From Saliterribacillus persicus (lineage in GTDB: Bacteria > Bacillota > Bacilli > Bacillales > Amphibacillaceae): 64,000 nucleotides of DNA. Positions 26,750 to 35,608 of this stretch are shown one piece after another (position 1 is the stretch's first letter; the number at the start of each line of letters is the position of its first letter). Both the position numbers and the translations under genes were made by a program. The notes beneath the pieces are model-generated. The model searched no databases. It saw only the letters and a list, made by a program, of their open reading frames with translations, and had not been told where the DNA came from. The stretch covers positions 62,001 through 126,000 of the forward strand of contig NZ_QPJJ01000001.1 in the NCBI RefSeq assembly GCF_003337485.1. The letters are read 5' to 3'.

Positions 26750-28324
26750 TTAATCTATTACTTTATAGTTGAAAAAATCAAAATCTGCATGCTTTTGTTG
26801 ACCACTTAAATCCTGTGCGGCCATACCAACAAAAGTTCCTGTAAAGCGGATATACTCTGCATCATCATCAGATAGATGTCCGATATCTATCTTTTCTCCG
26901 ATTATTTGCCAATCTCCTTCTTCCACCTTAAAATAAAACTGGACTAAGTGACGATTTATTTCTGCTTTTAAATAAACCTTCTTCTCTTTTGGCAGGACAA
27001 TATCTTCTTCTAACAACTCATCGTACTTACCATACTTTGTTTCGATAATCCCAATGCATTTTCCTTTTTCTTCGTGATCAGTTATTCGCAGATAAACGTG
27101 ATCATTTGTATCATAATAAAGCATTAATCCAGCCATCTGTTGAAAGTTTTCCGGTTCAAATTCAACAACAGTTTCAAGCTCTGTGTTAAAGTGTTCCAGT
27201 CTTCTCATAATCATACTTTGATGATGGAACGAGCTCATTGATTCTTGACCATATAAACGCAGATAACCTGGCCTCTCTGTTAAAGAAAACCAATTTCCTT
27301 CAAATGTTCTTCTTAATGAATTCCAGTAAAGACGTAAATTCTTTTCATCAAATGGATCCTTATTCGGTATCTTTTTAGCTTCAAAAGCTGGAAGATCTGG
27401 AGCTTCTACTTTTAGCGATGGATCAGGCCCACCTTCCACCCTTATCCAATCATCATCTGTCCAGTAGCATTTTTGAATCGCGGTTTCTCTTCCTAAAATA
27501 CACTTATCCTCTATAACAGGTCTTCCGCAAAGGTGAGCCATATACCACTCGCCATTTTGTGTTTCTACTAAGCTACCATGGCCTGCTTTTTGAAGCTGAT
27601 CCGTTTTCTTTTTATCTCCGGTTAAAATCGGGTTAGTAGGATCTATTTCGTAAGGGCCACACAAAGATTTAGACCGAGCCATCGTAGCAGCATGGGTGTA
27701 CCACGTACCACCTTCAGCCGTTAATAAATAATAGTAGCCATTCTTTTTATATAAGTGTGGTGCTTCAGTTAGTCCAAGCTCCGAGCCTTTAAATATATTT
27801 TGAATCGGTCCAACCAATTTTTGCTCTTTAACGGAATATTCCTGTAACGCGATACCTGCAAAGGAATTTGTTCCTTTTCTATGATCCCAAATCATGTTAA
27901 CGAACCATTTTCTTCCATCATCGTCATGGAATAAGGACGGATCAAATCCGCTACTATTCATATATATAGGTTCTGACCATGGTCCTTCAATATTAGAAGC
28001 GGTCACAAGATAATTATGAGTATCTTTAAATGCTCCCTGTCTGCTTTTTACATCTGTGTAAATTAAATAAAATAAGCCATTATCATAAGATAAACATGGG
28101 GCCCATACGCCTCCTGAATTTACATTTCCTTTCATATTCAGTTGAGATTTGCGATTTAGCGGATAGGGTAAAAGCTCCCAATTGACTAAATCCTTTGAAT
28201 GATAAATTTGTACCCCAGGAAACCACTCAAAAGTAGAGACTGCGATATAATAATCATCTTCTACACGTAAAATCGATGGATCTGGATGGTAACCGGGTAA
28301 AACAGGATTTTGAATTTTCGTCAA
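26750..28324 (-). CDS. xynB: glycoside hydrolase family 43 beta-xylosidase
   Basis: Full-length intracellular GH43 of about 524 residues. The beta-propeller shows NPVLPGYHPDPSILRV (general base Asp), VNSGGVWAPCLSYDNGLFYLIY, NSSGFDPSLFHDDDGRKWFV (pKa-modulating Asp) and LTEAPHLYKKNGYYYLL (general acid Glu). The C-terminal beta-sandwich from about residue 330 (NSLRRTFEGNWFSL onward) is the GH43 C-terminal domain of XynB-type enzymes. It has no signal peptide, so it cleaves imported xylo-oligosaccharides to xylose. The TTG start at 28324 is chosen because AAAGGAG lies upstream. A XylR-like operator at 28388-28412 suggests induction by xylose. The operon continues into thuA. Confidence 0.9.
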   Translation of the reverse strand: MTKIQNPVLPGYHPDPSILRVEDDYYIAVSTFEWFPGVQIYHSKDLVNWELLPYPLNRKSQLNMKGNVNSGGVWAPCLSYDNGLFYLIYTDVKSRQGAFKDTHNYLVTASNIEGPWSEPIYMNSSGFDPSLFHDDDGRKWFVNMIWDHRKGTNSFAGIALQEYSVKEQKLVGPIQNIFKGSELGLTEAPHLYKKNGYYYLLTAEGGTWYTHAATMARSKSLCGPYEIDPTNPILTGDKKKTDQLQKAGHGSLVETQNGEWYMAHLCGRPVIEDKCILGRETAIQKCYWTDDDWIRVEGGPDPSLKVEAPDLPAFEAKKIPNKDPFDEKNLRLYWNSLRRTFEGNWFSLTERPGYLRLYGQESMSSFHHQSMIMRRLEHFNTELETVVEFEPENFQQMAGLMLYYDTNDHVYLRITDHEEKGKCIGIIETKYGKYDELLEEDIVLPKEKKVYLKAEINRHLVQFYFKVEEGDWQIIGEKIDIGHLSDDDAEYIRFTGTFVGMAAQDLSGQQKHADFDFFNYKVID

Positions 28325-28387
28325 ATCAATACACTCCTTTTTCAGCATTTGACTTTGCCTACTTTTACTTATTAGAATTTCATCTAT

Positions 28388-28412
28388 TTAGTTTGTCCTT
28401 TAGACGAACTAA
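28388..28412 (-). promoter_or_regulatory. XylR-like operator upstream of the beta-xylosidase gene
   Basis: TTAGTTTGT (28388-28396), seven bases, and ACGAACTAA (28404-28412) form a 25-base dyad. It has the length and half-site sequence of the Bacillus xyl operator (TTAGTTTGT-N7-ACAAACTAA), with one mismatch. The dyad extends outward to 15-base arms with one mismatch. No xylR gene lies in the window, so the repressor would act in trans. Confidence 0.7.
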
Positions 28413-28454
28413 ATAGACGGAAATAGAATTGTCTATAATGAAATTATGCGATTT

Positions 28455-28471
28455 GTTTTATATTATAAAAC
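28455..28471. promoter_or_regulatory. IclR-type palindrome, site 1 (dehydratase promoter)
   Basis: GTTTTATATTATAAAAC is a perfect 17-base palindrome with eight-base arms around a central T. It ends 14 bases upstream of the -35 box of the xylonate dehydratase gene. The same sequence occurs at 33162-33178 and a variant at 34035-34051. The position, centred near -58, would suit activation as well as repression. Confidence 0.65.
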
Positions 28472-28485
28472 TCATTTTCATTATA

Positions 28486-28538
28486 TTGACTTCTCCATTT
28501 TTTATCACTATACTTTCATTATAATGTAAACGGTTAAA
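28486..28538 (+). promoter_or_regulatory. promoter and cre-like site of the xylonate dehydratase gene
   Basis: TTGACT (28486-28491) and TATACT (28509-28514) are 17 bases apart. TGTAAACGGTTAAA at 28525-28538 matches the CcpA cre consensus except for one base near its end. It lies just after the expected transcription start, where it would act as a roadblock under glucose. Confidence 0.7.
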
Positions 28539-28560
28539 TTTTCAAGTTAGGAGCGATTAT

Positions 28561-30528
28561 ATGACATCGTTAGATCAATTAATGACACCGCAAAAGGATA
28601 TTTATGATATTAAAACAGTTGCAAGGGGACCTGTTGGGAAGCTTCCCCTTACCGATCAAATGCTTCGGAAATCACCAAGTGGAAATTTATTTGGTTTATC
28701 TCAAAATGTAGGTATGGGATGGAAAGCGGATGAACTTAATGGAAAACAAGTCCTTCTATTAAGTACACAAGGTGGAATGAAAGACCCTGAGGGCAATCCG
28801 ATTGCTTTGGGCTATCATACAGGGCATTGGGAAGTAGATTTATTAATGAAAGAAGCTGCAAATGAAGTTAGTATGCATCTGGGTATACCTTTTGCCGCTT
28901 ATGTAAGTGACCCTTGTGACGGAAGAACTCAGGGAACTACTGGCATGTTTGATTCCTTTCCCTATCGCAATGATGCTGCGATGGTATATAGGAGATTAAT
29001 CCGGTCTCTTCCAACTAGAGATGCAGTAGTTGGTATCGCTACATGTGATAAAGGATTACCTGCCATGATTATCGCATTAGCTTCGATGCACGACTTACCA
29101 ACTGTTATTATTCCAGGTGGGGTAACGTTGCCTCCTTTATACGGGGAAGATGCTGGGAAAATCCAAACTATTGGAGCGAGGTATTCTAATGATGAATTAA
29201 GTTTACAAGAAGCAGCAGAATTAGGCTGTATGGCTTGTGCAACCCCTGGTGGTGGATGTCAATTCCTTGGAACGGCTGCTACCGCCCAAGTAGTGGGTGA
29301 AGCACTCGGAATGAGTGTGCCACATTCAGCTTTAGCTCCATCAGGGCAAGATGTTTGGAAAGAAATGGCGCGTCAATCGTCACGTGCTATTATTGCAATG
29401 GAAGAGAAAAATATTACAACAAAAGATATCGTAACAGATGATGCCATTTATAATGCAATGGTCGTACACGCGGCATTCGGTGGTTCTACTAATCTATTAT
29501 TGCACATTCCTGCCATTGCACATGCAGCAAAATGTCGTATTCCTTCTATTGAAGATTGGAATGCGATTAATAAAAAGACCCCTCGATTAGTGAGTGTATT
29601 ACCAAATGGACCAGATCATCATCCTACGGTACGAGCTTTCTTAGCTGGTGGGGTGCCTGAAGTTATGCTTTATTTAAGAGAGTTAGGATTACTAAGAGAA
29701 AATGTCTTGACTGTTACTGGTAAAACATTGAAAGAGAACTTAGATTGGTGGGAAACATCCGAACGCAGACAAAAAATGAAAGAACATTTACGGAATACAG
29801 ATGGAGTTGAACCTGAAGAAGTAATTATGTCTAAAGAGCAAGCTGCTAAAAAAGGTCTTACTTCCACTGTGACTTTCCCAACAGGAAATTTAGCACCAGA
29901 AGGAGCAGTAATAAAATCGACTTCTATCGACGCTTCGCGATTAGATGATAATCAAGTGTACTATCATAAAAGCGAAGCGAAGGTTTATACAAGTGAAGCA
30001 GATGCAATCGAAGCCATAAAGACTAAACAAATTAAAAAAGGTGACATGATGGTACTAACTGGGTGTGGACCTCTTGGCACTGGTATGGAAGAGACCTATC
30101 AAGTAACTTCTGCGTTAAAGCATTTGTCATACGGGAAATTTGTGACGTTAATTACAGATGCTCGTTTCTCTGGAGTGTCAACAGGAGCTTGTATTGGCCA
30201 TGTTGGTCCAGAGGGCTTAGCGGAAGGGCCAATTGGTAAGATTCAAGATGGTGACCTCATTGAAGTTTATATTGATTGTAAAAATTTAGAGGGCACTGTC
30301 AATTTTATCGGTACAAAAGACCAGGAAGTATCGATAGAGGAAGGCGCAGAAATTCTATCAAAACGCGCTGTTAACTCAGAAATTAAACCGTCTGAAAATC
30401 TACCAGATGATACACGATTATGGGCAGCATTACAAAAAGTTAGTGGCGGAACGTGGAAAGGCAGTGTCTACGATGTAGATCGTATTTTAGAAGTTTTAGA
30501 TGCTGGTGAAAAAGCTTTACAAGAGTAA
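28561..30528 (+). CDS. D-xylonate dehydratase (YjhG/YagF type, IlvD/Edd family)
   Basis: A 655-residue IlvD/Edd dehydratase. Cysteines expected to hold the Fe-S cluster are in SDPCDGRTQG near 120, ATCDKGLPAM near 161 and CMACATPGGGCQFLGTAATAQ near 223-243. The substrate domain has HAAFGGSTNLLLHIPAIAH near 301, and the C-terminal barrel has LTGCGPLGTGMEETYQV near 500 and DARFSGVSTGACIGHVGPE near 534. Length and N-terminus match the YjhG/YagF subgroup, which dehydrates D-xylonate to 2-keto-3-deoxy-D-xylonate, rather than IlvD or Edd. Its neighbours, a FAH-type dehydratase and a semialdehyde dehydrogenase, supply the next two steps. It is divergent from the xylosidase operon and has both an IclR-type and a cre-like site. 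Confidence 0.88.
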   Translation: MTSLDQLMTPQKDIYDIKTVARGPVGKLPLTDQMLRKSPSGNLFGLSQNVGMGWKADELNGKQVLLLSTQGGMKDPEGNPIALGYHTGHWEVDLLMKEAANEVSMHLGIPFAAYVSDPCDGRTQGTTGMFDSFPYRNDAAMVYRRLIRSLPTRDAVVGIATCDKGLPAMIIALASMHDLPTVIIPGGVTLPPLYGEDAGKIQTIGARYSNDELSLQEAAELGCMACATPGGGCQFLGTAATAQVVGEALGMSVPHSALAPSGQDVWKEMARQSSRAIIAMEEKNITTKDIVTDDAIYNAMVVHAAFGGSTNLLLHIPAIAHAAKCRIPSIEDWNAINKKTPRLVSVLPNGPDHHPTVRAFLAGGVPEVMLYLRELGLLRENVLTVTGKTLKENLDWWETSERRQKMKEHLRNTDGVEPEEVIMSKEQAAKKGLTSTVTFPTGNLAPEGAVIKSTSIDASRLDDNQVYYHKSEAKVYTSEADAIEAIKTKQIKKGDMMVLTGCGPLGTGMEETYQVTSALKHLSYGKFVTLITDARFSGVSTGACIGHVGPEGLAEGPIGKIQDGDLIEVYIDCKNLEGTVNFIGTKDQEVSIEEGAEILSKRAVNSEIKPSENLPDDTRLWAALQKVSGGTWKGSVYDVDRILEVLDAGEKALQE

Positions 30529-30562
30529 TTACTTCATGAATAGGTAAAACCAATAAGAATCT

Positions 30563-30598
30563 AAAAGGGTGATCCAATTAATTTGGATCACCCTTTTT
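30563..30598. terminator. bidirectional terminator between dehydratase and aldehyde dehydrogenase genes
   Basis: AAAAGGGTGATCCAA and TTGGATCACCCTTTTT form a near-perfect stem around a five-base loop with A and T runs on both sides, so it can stop both convergent transcripts. Confidence 0.9.
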
Positions 30599-30599
30599 C

Positions 30600-32051
30600 T
30601 TATCCTTTAATAAATACTGTTTTCATCGTAGTAAAGAATTCTTTCGCTGCCTGTCCTTGTTCTCTTGAGTAAGAACTGGAAGCTTTCATTCCACCAAATG
30701 GCGCTTGCAATTCAACACCTGCTGTCTCTGCATTAATTCTCACGAGCCCAGCTTCCATATCATCAATAAAAGTAAGCATGTGTTCAATATTCGACGTGTA
30801 AATAGATGCACTTAATCCAAATTCTACATCATTTGCTAAATGAATAGCCTCTTCCACGGTGTCTACCTTCATCAAGGCTAATACTGGACCAAATATTTCT
30901 TCTTGTGCGATGGTCATAGACGTTTTCACGTCATCAAAAATAGTTGGTTCAATATAATACCCGTCTTTTAACTTCTCATCTGTCGGCTCTTTTCCACCTA
31001 AAAGAAGTGTAGCGCCTTCTTCTTTTCCCTTTTCAATATAATGCTTAACGGTATTAAATTGGGATTCGCTTGCACATGGACCCATCCACGTGTCCGCATC
31101 CATACCATCTCCAACGGTAATTTGCTTCGCTTTTTCTAGAAGTTTTTCCTTAAAAGTTTCATAGATGCCAGCTTGTACAATCACTCTACTACTACATGTA
31201 CATTTTTGACCAGTAGATTTTAATCCACCACTTAGGGTTGCGGCCACTGCAGCATCTACATCACAATCATCGGCTACAATAATCGGGTTTTTACCACCCA
31301 TTTCTAACTGGTATTTCCCACCTTTTTGTGCAGCAATGACACCTATATTTTTACCGACCGCATTTGAACCTGTAAAGGTTATCGCGTTTACATCTGGATG
31401 TTCTGCTAAACCTTGCCCGATAACAGAACCACTTCCTGTTACAAAATTAATCACACCATCAGGGAAATTAGCTTTATCGAAGCATTCTATAACTTTCGCG
31501 GCTGTAACCGACCCCTCAGAAGCAGGCTTTAATACTACCGCATTACCATAAATAAGGGCTGGTGCCATTTTCCAAATTGGAATAGCTACCGGGAAATTCC
31601 ATGGCGTGATCACGCCCACAACACCAATTGGAACACGCTTACTATACATCAATGCAGATGGATCTGTCGCTGGTATCACATCACCGTCTGAGCGCATTCC
31701 CTCTCCAGCATAATAACGTAAAATCGCAATACCACGATTCGTTTCACCTTTAGCCTCCGGTAACGATTTACCCATTTCTTTGGTCATCGTTTTTGCTATA
31801 TCTTCTAAATTTTCTTCCATAATATTCGCTACTTTAAAAAGATAATTTCCTCTTTCTGCCCCTGCTAGCTTCTTCCACTTTTTTTGTGCAGCTTTAGCAC
31901 CTTCAACAGCTTCATTTAATTCTTCGCGTGTGGATTTTTGTACACTTCCAATTACTTCAGATTTCTTAGCAGGATTATAACTTTCTATTACTTCTTTAGA
32001 TGAAGACGCTTTCCATTTCCCATTAATAAAATTATTAAATTGTTGACTCAT
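30600..32051 (-). CDS. alpha-ketoglutarate semialdehyde (2,5-dioxopentanoate) dehydrogenase
   Basis: A 483-residue NAD(P)-dependent aldehyde dehydrogenase. [24 protein letters not shown] near 147 and [12 protein letters not shown] near 226 bind the cofactor, LEMGGKNP near 253 has the general-base Glu, [12 protein letters not shown] near 285 the catalytic Cys, and [11 protein letters not shown] near 382 the second cofactor Glu. It resembles YcbD-type enzymes that oxidise 2,5-dioxopentanoate to 2-oxoglutarate. It directly follows the FAH-family dehydratase gene by 17 bases, in the order expected for the end of a Weimberg pathway. Specificity among ALDHs is hard to read from sequence, so the call leans on context. 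Confidence 0.85.
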   Translation of the reverse strand: MSQQFNNFINGKWKASSSKEVIESYNPAKKSEVIGSVQKSTREELNEAVEGAKAAQKKWKKLAGAERGNYLFKVANIMEENLEDIAKTMTKEMGKSLPEAKGETNRGIAILRYYAGEGMRSDGDVIPATDPSALMYSKRVPIGVVGVITPWNFPVAIPIWKMAPALIYGNAVVLKPASEGSVTAAKVIECFDKANFPDGVINFVTGSGSVIGQGLAEHPDVNAITFTGSNAVGKNIGVIAAQKGGKYQLEMGGKNPIIVADDCDVDAAVAATLSGGLKSTGQKCTCSSRVIVQAGIYETFKEKLLEKAKQITVGDGMDADTWMGPCASESQFNTVKHYIEKGKEEGATLLLGGKEPTDEKLKDGYYIEPTIFDDVKTSMTIAQEEIFGPVLALMKVDTVEEAIHLANDVEFGLSASIYTSNIEHMLTFIDDMEAGLVRINAETAGVELQAPFGGMKASSSYSREQGQAAKEFFTTMKTVFIKG

Positions 32052-32068
32052 ATTATTTATTCCTCCTA

Positions 32069-32950
32069 TTATTTTATATTTTTCGCTAGTTTAACATGAT
32101 TTCTTAATGTACCTATACCCTCTATTTCGATTTCGATGACATCCTCTTCTTGCAATGTAAAAGAATCATCTGGAACAATACATGTTCCTGTTAGTAAAAC
32201 AGTACCATCAACAATATCATTATCTTTAATTAAATAAGATACCAACTCCTCATAAGACCGTTTTAGCATCGATGTATTCGCATGTCCTGTTGAAACAAGG
32301 TTACCGTCACGATAAATTCGAGACTCTATTTCCAAGTTATAAGGATCTTTTACTGTCTCAGCGAGTGTTATTGCCGGCCCAATTGCACATGAATTTTTCC
32401 ACATTTTTGCCTGAGGAAGATATAATGGATTTTCTCCTTCTATGTCTCTACTACTCATGTCATTACCAACTGTATAGCCTACAATCTCTCCATCCGCTCG
32501 TATCACTAGCGCTAGCTCTGGTTCAGGAATTTGCCAATCTGAATCACTCCTTATTCCCACAGGTTCCTCGGGTCCAACAACACGTCTAGCAGTAGATTTT
32601 AGAAAGATCTCAGGCCTTTTCGCATCATAAACTTTATCATAAAAAGAATCCTTCTCGACCTTCGCTTCCCTATTTCTTGCTTCTTTACTTTTTTGATACG
32701 TAACCCCCGCTGCCCATACTTCATCTGCTAAAATTGGAATACTTAGATTTAGATCCTCTTCTTTTTCAGTTAGTACTGGAGCATTTTCAATACTTTCCTC
32801 GATCAATGCAAAGAGAGACATTCCAGCTCCTTTACTAATCATTAAAGCTTCTTGCATACTCTCAAAAGGTAATGGATAAACATTTGTGTCAGCTTTTACT
32901 ACTGCGAGCTTTGTTTCTTCTCCTTTGTTTACAAAAGAAATTATTCTCAT
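32069..32950 (-). CDS. 2-keto-3-deoxy-pentonate dehydratase, FAH family
   Basis: A protein of about 293 residues with the FAH catalytic fold in its C-terminal two thirds. It shows [18 protein letters not shown] near 77, [17 protein letters not shown] near 113, [51 protein letters not shown] near 141-191 (split here into metal-binding EPEL and DMSSRD) and LLTGTCIVP near 249. Length matches KdaD-type enzymes (about 300 residues) that convert 2-keto-3-deoxy-D-arabinonate or xylonate to 2,5-dioxopentanoate. The ATG at 32950 follows AAAGGAGAGG; an upstream in-frame ATG at 32983 has no site. It leads an operon with the semialdehyde dehydrogenase and has an IclR-type palindrome about 210 bases upstream. 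Confidence 0.85.
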   Translation of the reverse strand: MRIISFVNKGEETKLAVVKADTNVYPLPFESMQEALMISKGAGMSLFALIEESIENAPVLTEKEEDLNLSIPILADEVWAAGVTYQKSKEARNREAKVEKDSFYDKVYDAKRPEIFLKSTARRVVGPEEPVGIRSDSDWQIPEPELALVIRADGEIVGYTVGNDMSSRDIEGENPLYLPQAKMWKNSCAIGPAITLAETVKDPYNLEIESRIYRDGNLVSTGHANTSMLKRSYEELVSYLIKDNDIVDGTVLLTGTCIVPDDSFTLQEEDVIEIEIEGIGTLRNHVKLAKNIK

Positions 32951-33147
32951 TCTCCTCTTCCTCTCCTTTAAATTCTTCATCAAAAAAATGATTCTTTTAT
33001 TGCTTTTACCTCCCTACCTCAGAGCTAGTTAGTGAAACTTAGCAATCAGCCTAATCCTAAATAAATGTGGCCGTATTTCTATAAATGACCAAGTACAATT
33101 GAAACTAAAAGCATAGAGCAAATGGATTTTTCTATGGTAGCATTCTC

Positions 33148-33188
33148 AAGAAACTATATTTGTTTTATATTATAAAACTAAGTTTCTT
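33148..33188. promoter_or_regulatory. IclR-type palindrome, site 2 (FAH/ALDH operon)
   Basis: GTTTTATATTATAAAAC at 33162-33178 is identical to site 1. It is flanked by AAGAAACT (33148-33155) and AGTTTCTT (33181-33188), a second inverted repeat. It lies upstream of the minus-strand FAH-ALDH operon and just after the end of iclR. On the minus strand a weak -10 (TATAGT) overlaps its left flank. No confident promoter could be placed. Confidence 0.6.
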
Positions 33189-33214
33189 TATATAGTTAAA
33201 TAAAAAAATTTACC

Positions 33215-33979
33215 TTATTGATAAATTTTTTTACTTCCTAACTGATTTGATATTTGGTCACAGGTTTGCTTTAATTCTTGAATGATCAGTTTTTTCATAG
33301 CTTGGTTGATCGTTTGTTTAGTGGTCGATATACTTATTGCAGCTACAGCTTGATTAGAATAATCAAAAATAGGGACAGCAATACAATAAATTCCTGGCTC
33401 ATTTTCTTCATCATCCACAGAGTATCCGGTATCTTTTACTTTCTGTAATTCACGTAAATATTTTTGTTTGGTTGTGATGGTTTTAGAAGTTTGCTTAAAA
33501 AAGTTATAATCAGTCAATAAATCATCTATCTCATTTAATGACTTAAATGCCATCAAACTTTTCCCGACAGCACTACAATGGATCGGTACTCTTTTTCCAA
33601 TTCTAGAATACACAATTGCAGAAGCACCTTCTACTTTATCTATATATACGCCATACATCCCTTCCATAATAACTAAGTGTGTTGTTTGGCCAGTTTTCTC
33701 TGATAACTGTCCCAAATATTCCTTTGATATTTGTCTAATATCCATACTATTTAGAACAAATTGCCCTCGTTCTAATACTTTTAAACCTAAACTATATTTT
33801 CCACTATCATGATTCTGCTTTATATAATTATGTTCCTTAAGCGTTTTCAATAAAGAATGTGTGGTACTTTTATTCAAGTTTAATCTATTGCTTATATCAG
33901 TAATTTTCAATTCAGGATGTTGTTCATCAAATAAATCAATTATACTTAGTGCGCGTTCGACAGATTGGATAATGGGCAT
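33215..33979 (-). CDS. IclR family transcriptional regulator of pentonate catabolism
   Basis: A 254-residue regulator. The N-terminal winged helix (about 1-65) has SVERALSIIDLFDEQHPELKITDISNRLNLNKSTTHSLLKTL. The effector domain from about 75 to 250 has IRQISKEYLGQLSEKTGQTTHLVIMEG, RIGKRVPIHCSAVGKSLMA near 122 and IYCIAVPIFDYSNQAVAAISIS near 196. IclR and KdgR relatives bind small keto-acids or sugar acids. It is encoded next to the FAH/ALDH operon, and a palindrome found at all three transcription units of the pathway also covers its own -35 box. I infer autoregulation and response to 2-keto-3-deoxy-xylonate or xylonate. Confidence 0.88.
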   Translation of the reverse strand: MPIIQSVERALSIIDLFDEQHPELKITDISNRLNLNKSTTHSLLKTLKEHNYIKQNHDSGKYSLGLKVLERGQFVLNSMDIRQISKEYLGQLSEKTGQTTHLVIMEGMYGVYIDKVEGASAIVYSRIGKRVPIHCSAVGKSLMAFKSLNEIDDLLTDYNFFKQTSKTITTKQKYLRELQKVKDTGYSVDDEENEPGIYCIAVPIFDYSNQAVAAISISTTKQTINQAMKKLIIQELKQTCDQISNQLGSKKIYQ

Positions 33980-34020
33980 ATAATCTTACTCCTTTATAAA
34001 TCAATGTAAAGATGGACATA

Positions 34021-34051
34021 ATTTTATCATATTTGTTTTATATTAACAAAC
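34021..34051 (-). promoter_or_regulatory. iclR promoter with IclR-type palindrome, site 3
   Basis: On the minus strand TTGTTA (34044-34049) and TAAAAT (34021-34026) are 17 bases apart, a workable sigma-A promoter for iclR. GTTTTATATTAACAAAC at 34035-34051 is a variant of the 17-base palindrome and covers the -35 box, so it would allow autorepression. Confidence 0.6.
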
Positions 34052-34536
34052 TAGATTCTATTATTTAATCTTTATATTATCAAAGCTGCTAGAAATATTT
34101 CACTTTTGTAGAATACAATCAAAAAAGTGCTGAACAGGGAATAATGCTATACTTTTGAAAATTTATCATAGAATAATTCCTCTTTAGTTCCATCGTGATA
34201 TTTTTTAGCTGTTAAAGCATTGTTATTGTACAACATTTTGAAAACATAATTATGACTCAAATAGATCCTATCGCAATTTCATTTAATCTATTAATAAATA
34301 TAATACCTATAAAATTTGAATTAATTGAAATACCAACCATTTTAATTAACTTAAATAATATTTTTATAAACTTAATTTATTTTATCATTTAATAATTAAT
34401 AAAATAATTATTTTTATATCATTAAAACTTTAATCCAATTATCATATTATTAAAAATAAGAAAAAATGAACTTTTTTTAGCGATTTATGTTATCATATTA
34501 GTTAATCGTAAATTGAAGGAAAGAGGCTGAACGATT
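34052..34536. other. very AT-rich intergenic region
   Basis: About 480 bases with long A/T runs and no convincing ORF separate iclR from the divergent ArsR-type gene. The last part (34481-34508) has CGATTTA and TTAATCG as a weak dyad near a possible -10 for the downstream gene, perhaps an autoregulatory site. I see nothing else in it. Confidence 0.4.
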
Positions 34537-35439
34537 ATGCAATTAGAAATTGACCACGCTTCCTTGGCTGTATATGAAGCATTAGCTAGTAAAGTCAGAT
34601 TAAACATTATTCAATTATTATCCAAAAATAAAATGAATATTAAAGACTTATCTGCTGCACTAGGAATTAGTAGTCCGATTGTCACTAAACATATCGAAAA
34701 GTTAGAAACAGCAGGAATCATCCGAACGGAAAAAATTCCTGGGAAATCTGGTTTGCAACGGATTTCTATACTTAAAGTAGATCATATAGAAATTAATTTT
34801 CCTAAAAAGATTTATCATTCTTTTGCAACCTACGAGACATCCATTCCAATTGGGCACTATACTGACTATCAAGTAGTTCCCACTTGTGGATTAGCTACTG
34901 AGAAAGATTTTATTGGTCCAGTAGATCAAACGAAATATTTTATGGATCCTAAAAGAATGGATGCAAAAATAATATGGCTTACTCAAGGATTTATTGAATA
35001 TAAAACACCAAACTTTTTAAAACCTACAGAACACTTACAACAGCTTGATATTAGCTTAGAGTTATCATCAGAGTTCCCATTTTCAAATGATGTTTGGCCT
35101 TCAGATATCACATTTACGTTAAATGGGATTGAATTAGGTACATGGGTAAGTCCTGGAGATTATGCGGATACACGTGGAAAATACACACCAGATTGGTGGC
35201 CACATAACCTAAATCAATATGGATTATTAAAAGCTATCAGAGTTACACCTCATGGTACGTATATGGATGGAGAGCCTATGTCAGATATAACAATTGATGA
35301 TTTAGATGCTACGACTGATGTATGGACTTTCCGAGTAGAAGTTAAAGAAGATGCAGAAAATGTTGGTGGAGTTACACTTTTTGGTCAGAAATTTGGTAAC
35401 CATGATCAGGATATTAATTTTAAATTGTATTACATTTAG
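34537..35439 (+). CDS. ArsR-type winged-helix regulator with large beta-rich C-terminal domain
   Basis: Residues about 8-80 are an ArsR-like helix-turn-helix: YEALASKVRLNIIQLLSKNKMNIKDLSAALGISSPIVTKHIEKLE. The remaining 220 residues are not an ArsR metal-sensing extension. They contain VVPTCGLATEKDFIGPVD, QGFIEYKTPNF, and a beta-rich end with DITFTLNGIELGTWVSPGDYADTRG and WWPHNLNQYGLL, which looks like a ligand-binding jelly roll. Similar two-part regulators occur in Bacillales; I know no defined ligand. The sugar-binding look of the C-terminal region and the carbohydrate surroundings suggest a carbohydrate signal, but this is inference. It is monocistronic with a strong terminator. Confidence 0.75.
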   Translation: MQLEIDHASLAVYEALASKVRLNIIQLLSKNKMNIKDLSAALGISSPIVTKHIEKLETAGIIRTEKIPGKSGLQRISILKVDHIEINFPKKIYHSFATYETSIPIGHYTDYQVVPTCGLATEKDFIGPVDQTKYFMDPKRMDAKIIWLTQGFIEYKTPNFLKPTEHLQQLDISLELSSEFPFSNDVWPSDITFTLNGIELGTWVSPGDYADTRGKYTPDWWPHNLNQYGLLKAIRVTPHGTYMDGEPMSDITIDDLDATTDVWTFRVEVKEDAENVGGVTLFGQKFGNHDQDINFKLYYI

Positions 35440-35446
35440 TATAATC

Positions 35447-35490
35447 AAGGCTCTGTGCTTAGTAATATTACAAGCACAGGGCCTTATTTT
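35447..35490 (+). terminator. terminator of the ArsR-type gene
   Basis: AAGGCTCTGTGCTT (35447-35460) pairs with AAGCACAGGGCCTT (35472-35485) and is followed by ATTTTT. Confidence 0.85.
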
Positions 35491-35608
35491 TACCATTTTT
35501 AAATTCAATTAGTAATTTAAAAATTTTTAACTCCATTAATGAAATTAGCTTAGTTAATTGAAGTTTTTCTATTTATAGAGGAATTAAAAGGTAGGTGCTG
35601 AGTGTGTG

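Noticed and set aside
34052-34536. replication origin or integration hot spot suggested by extreme AT content
   Set aside because: No DnaA boxes, att-like direct repeats, tRNA or integrase gene; more likely ordinary promoter DNA between divergent regulators.
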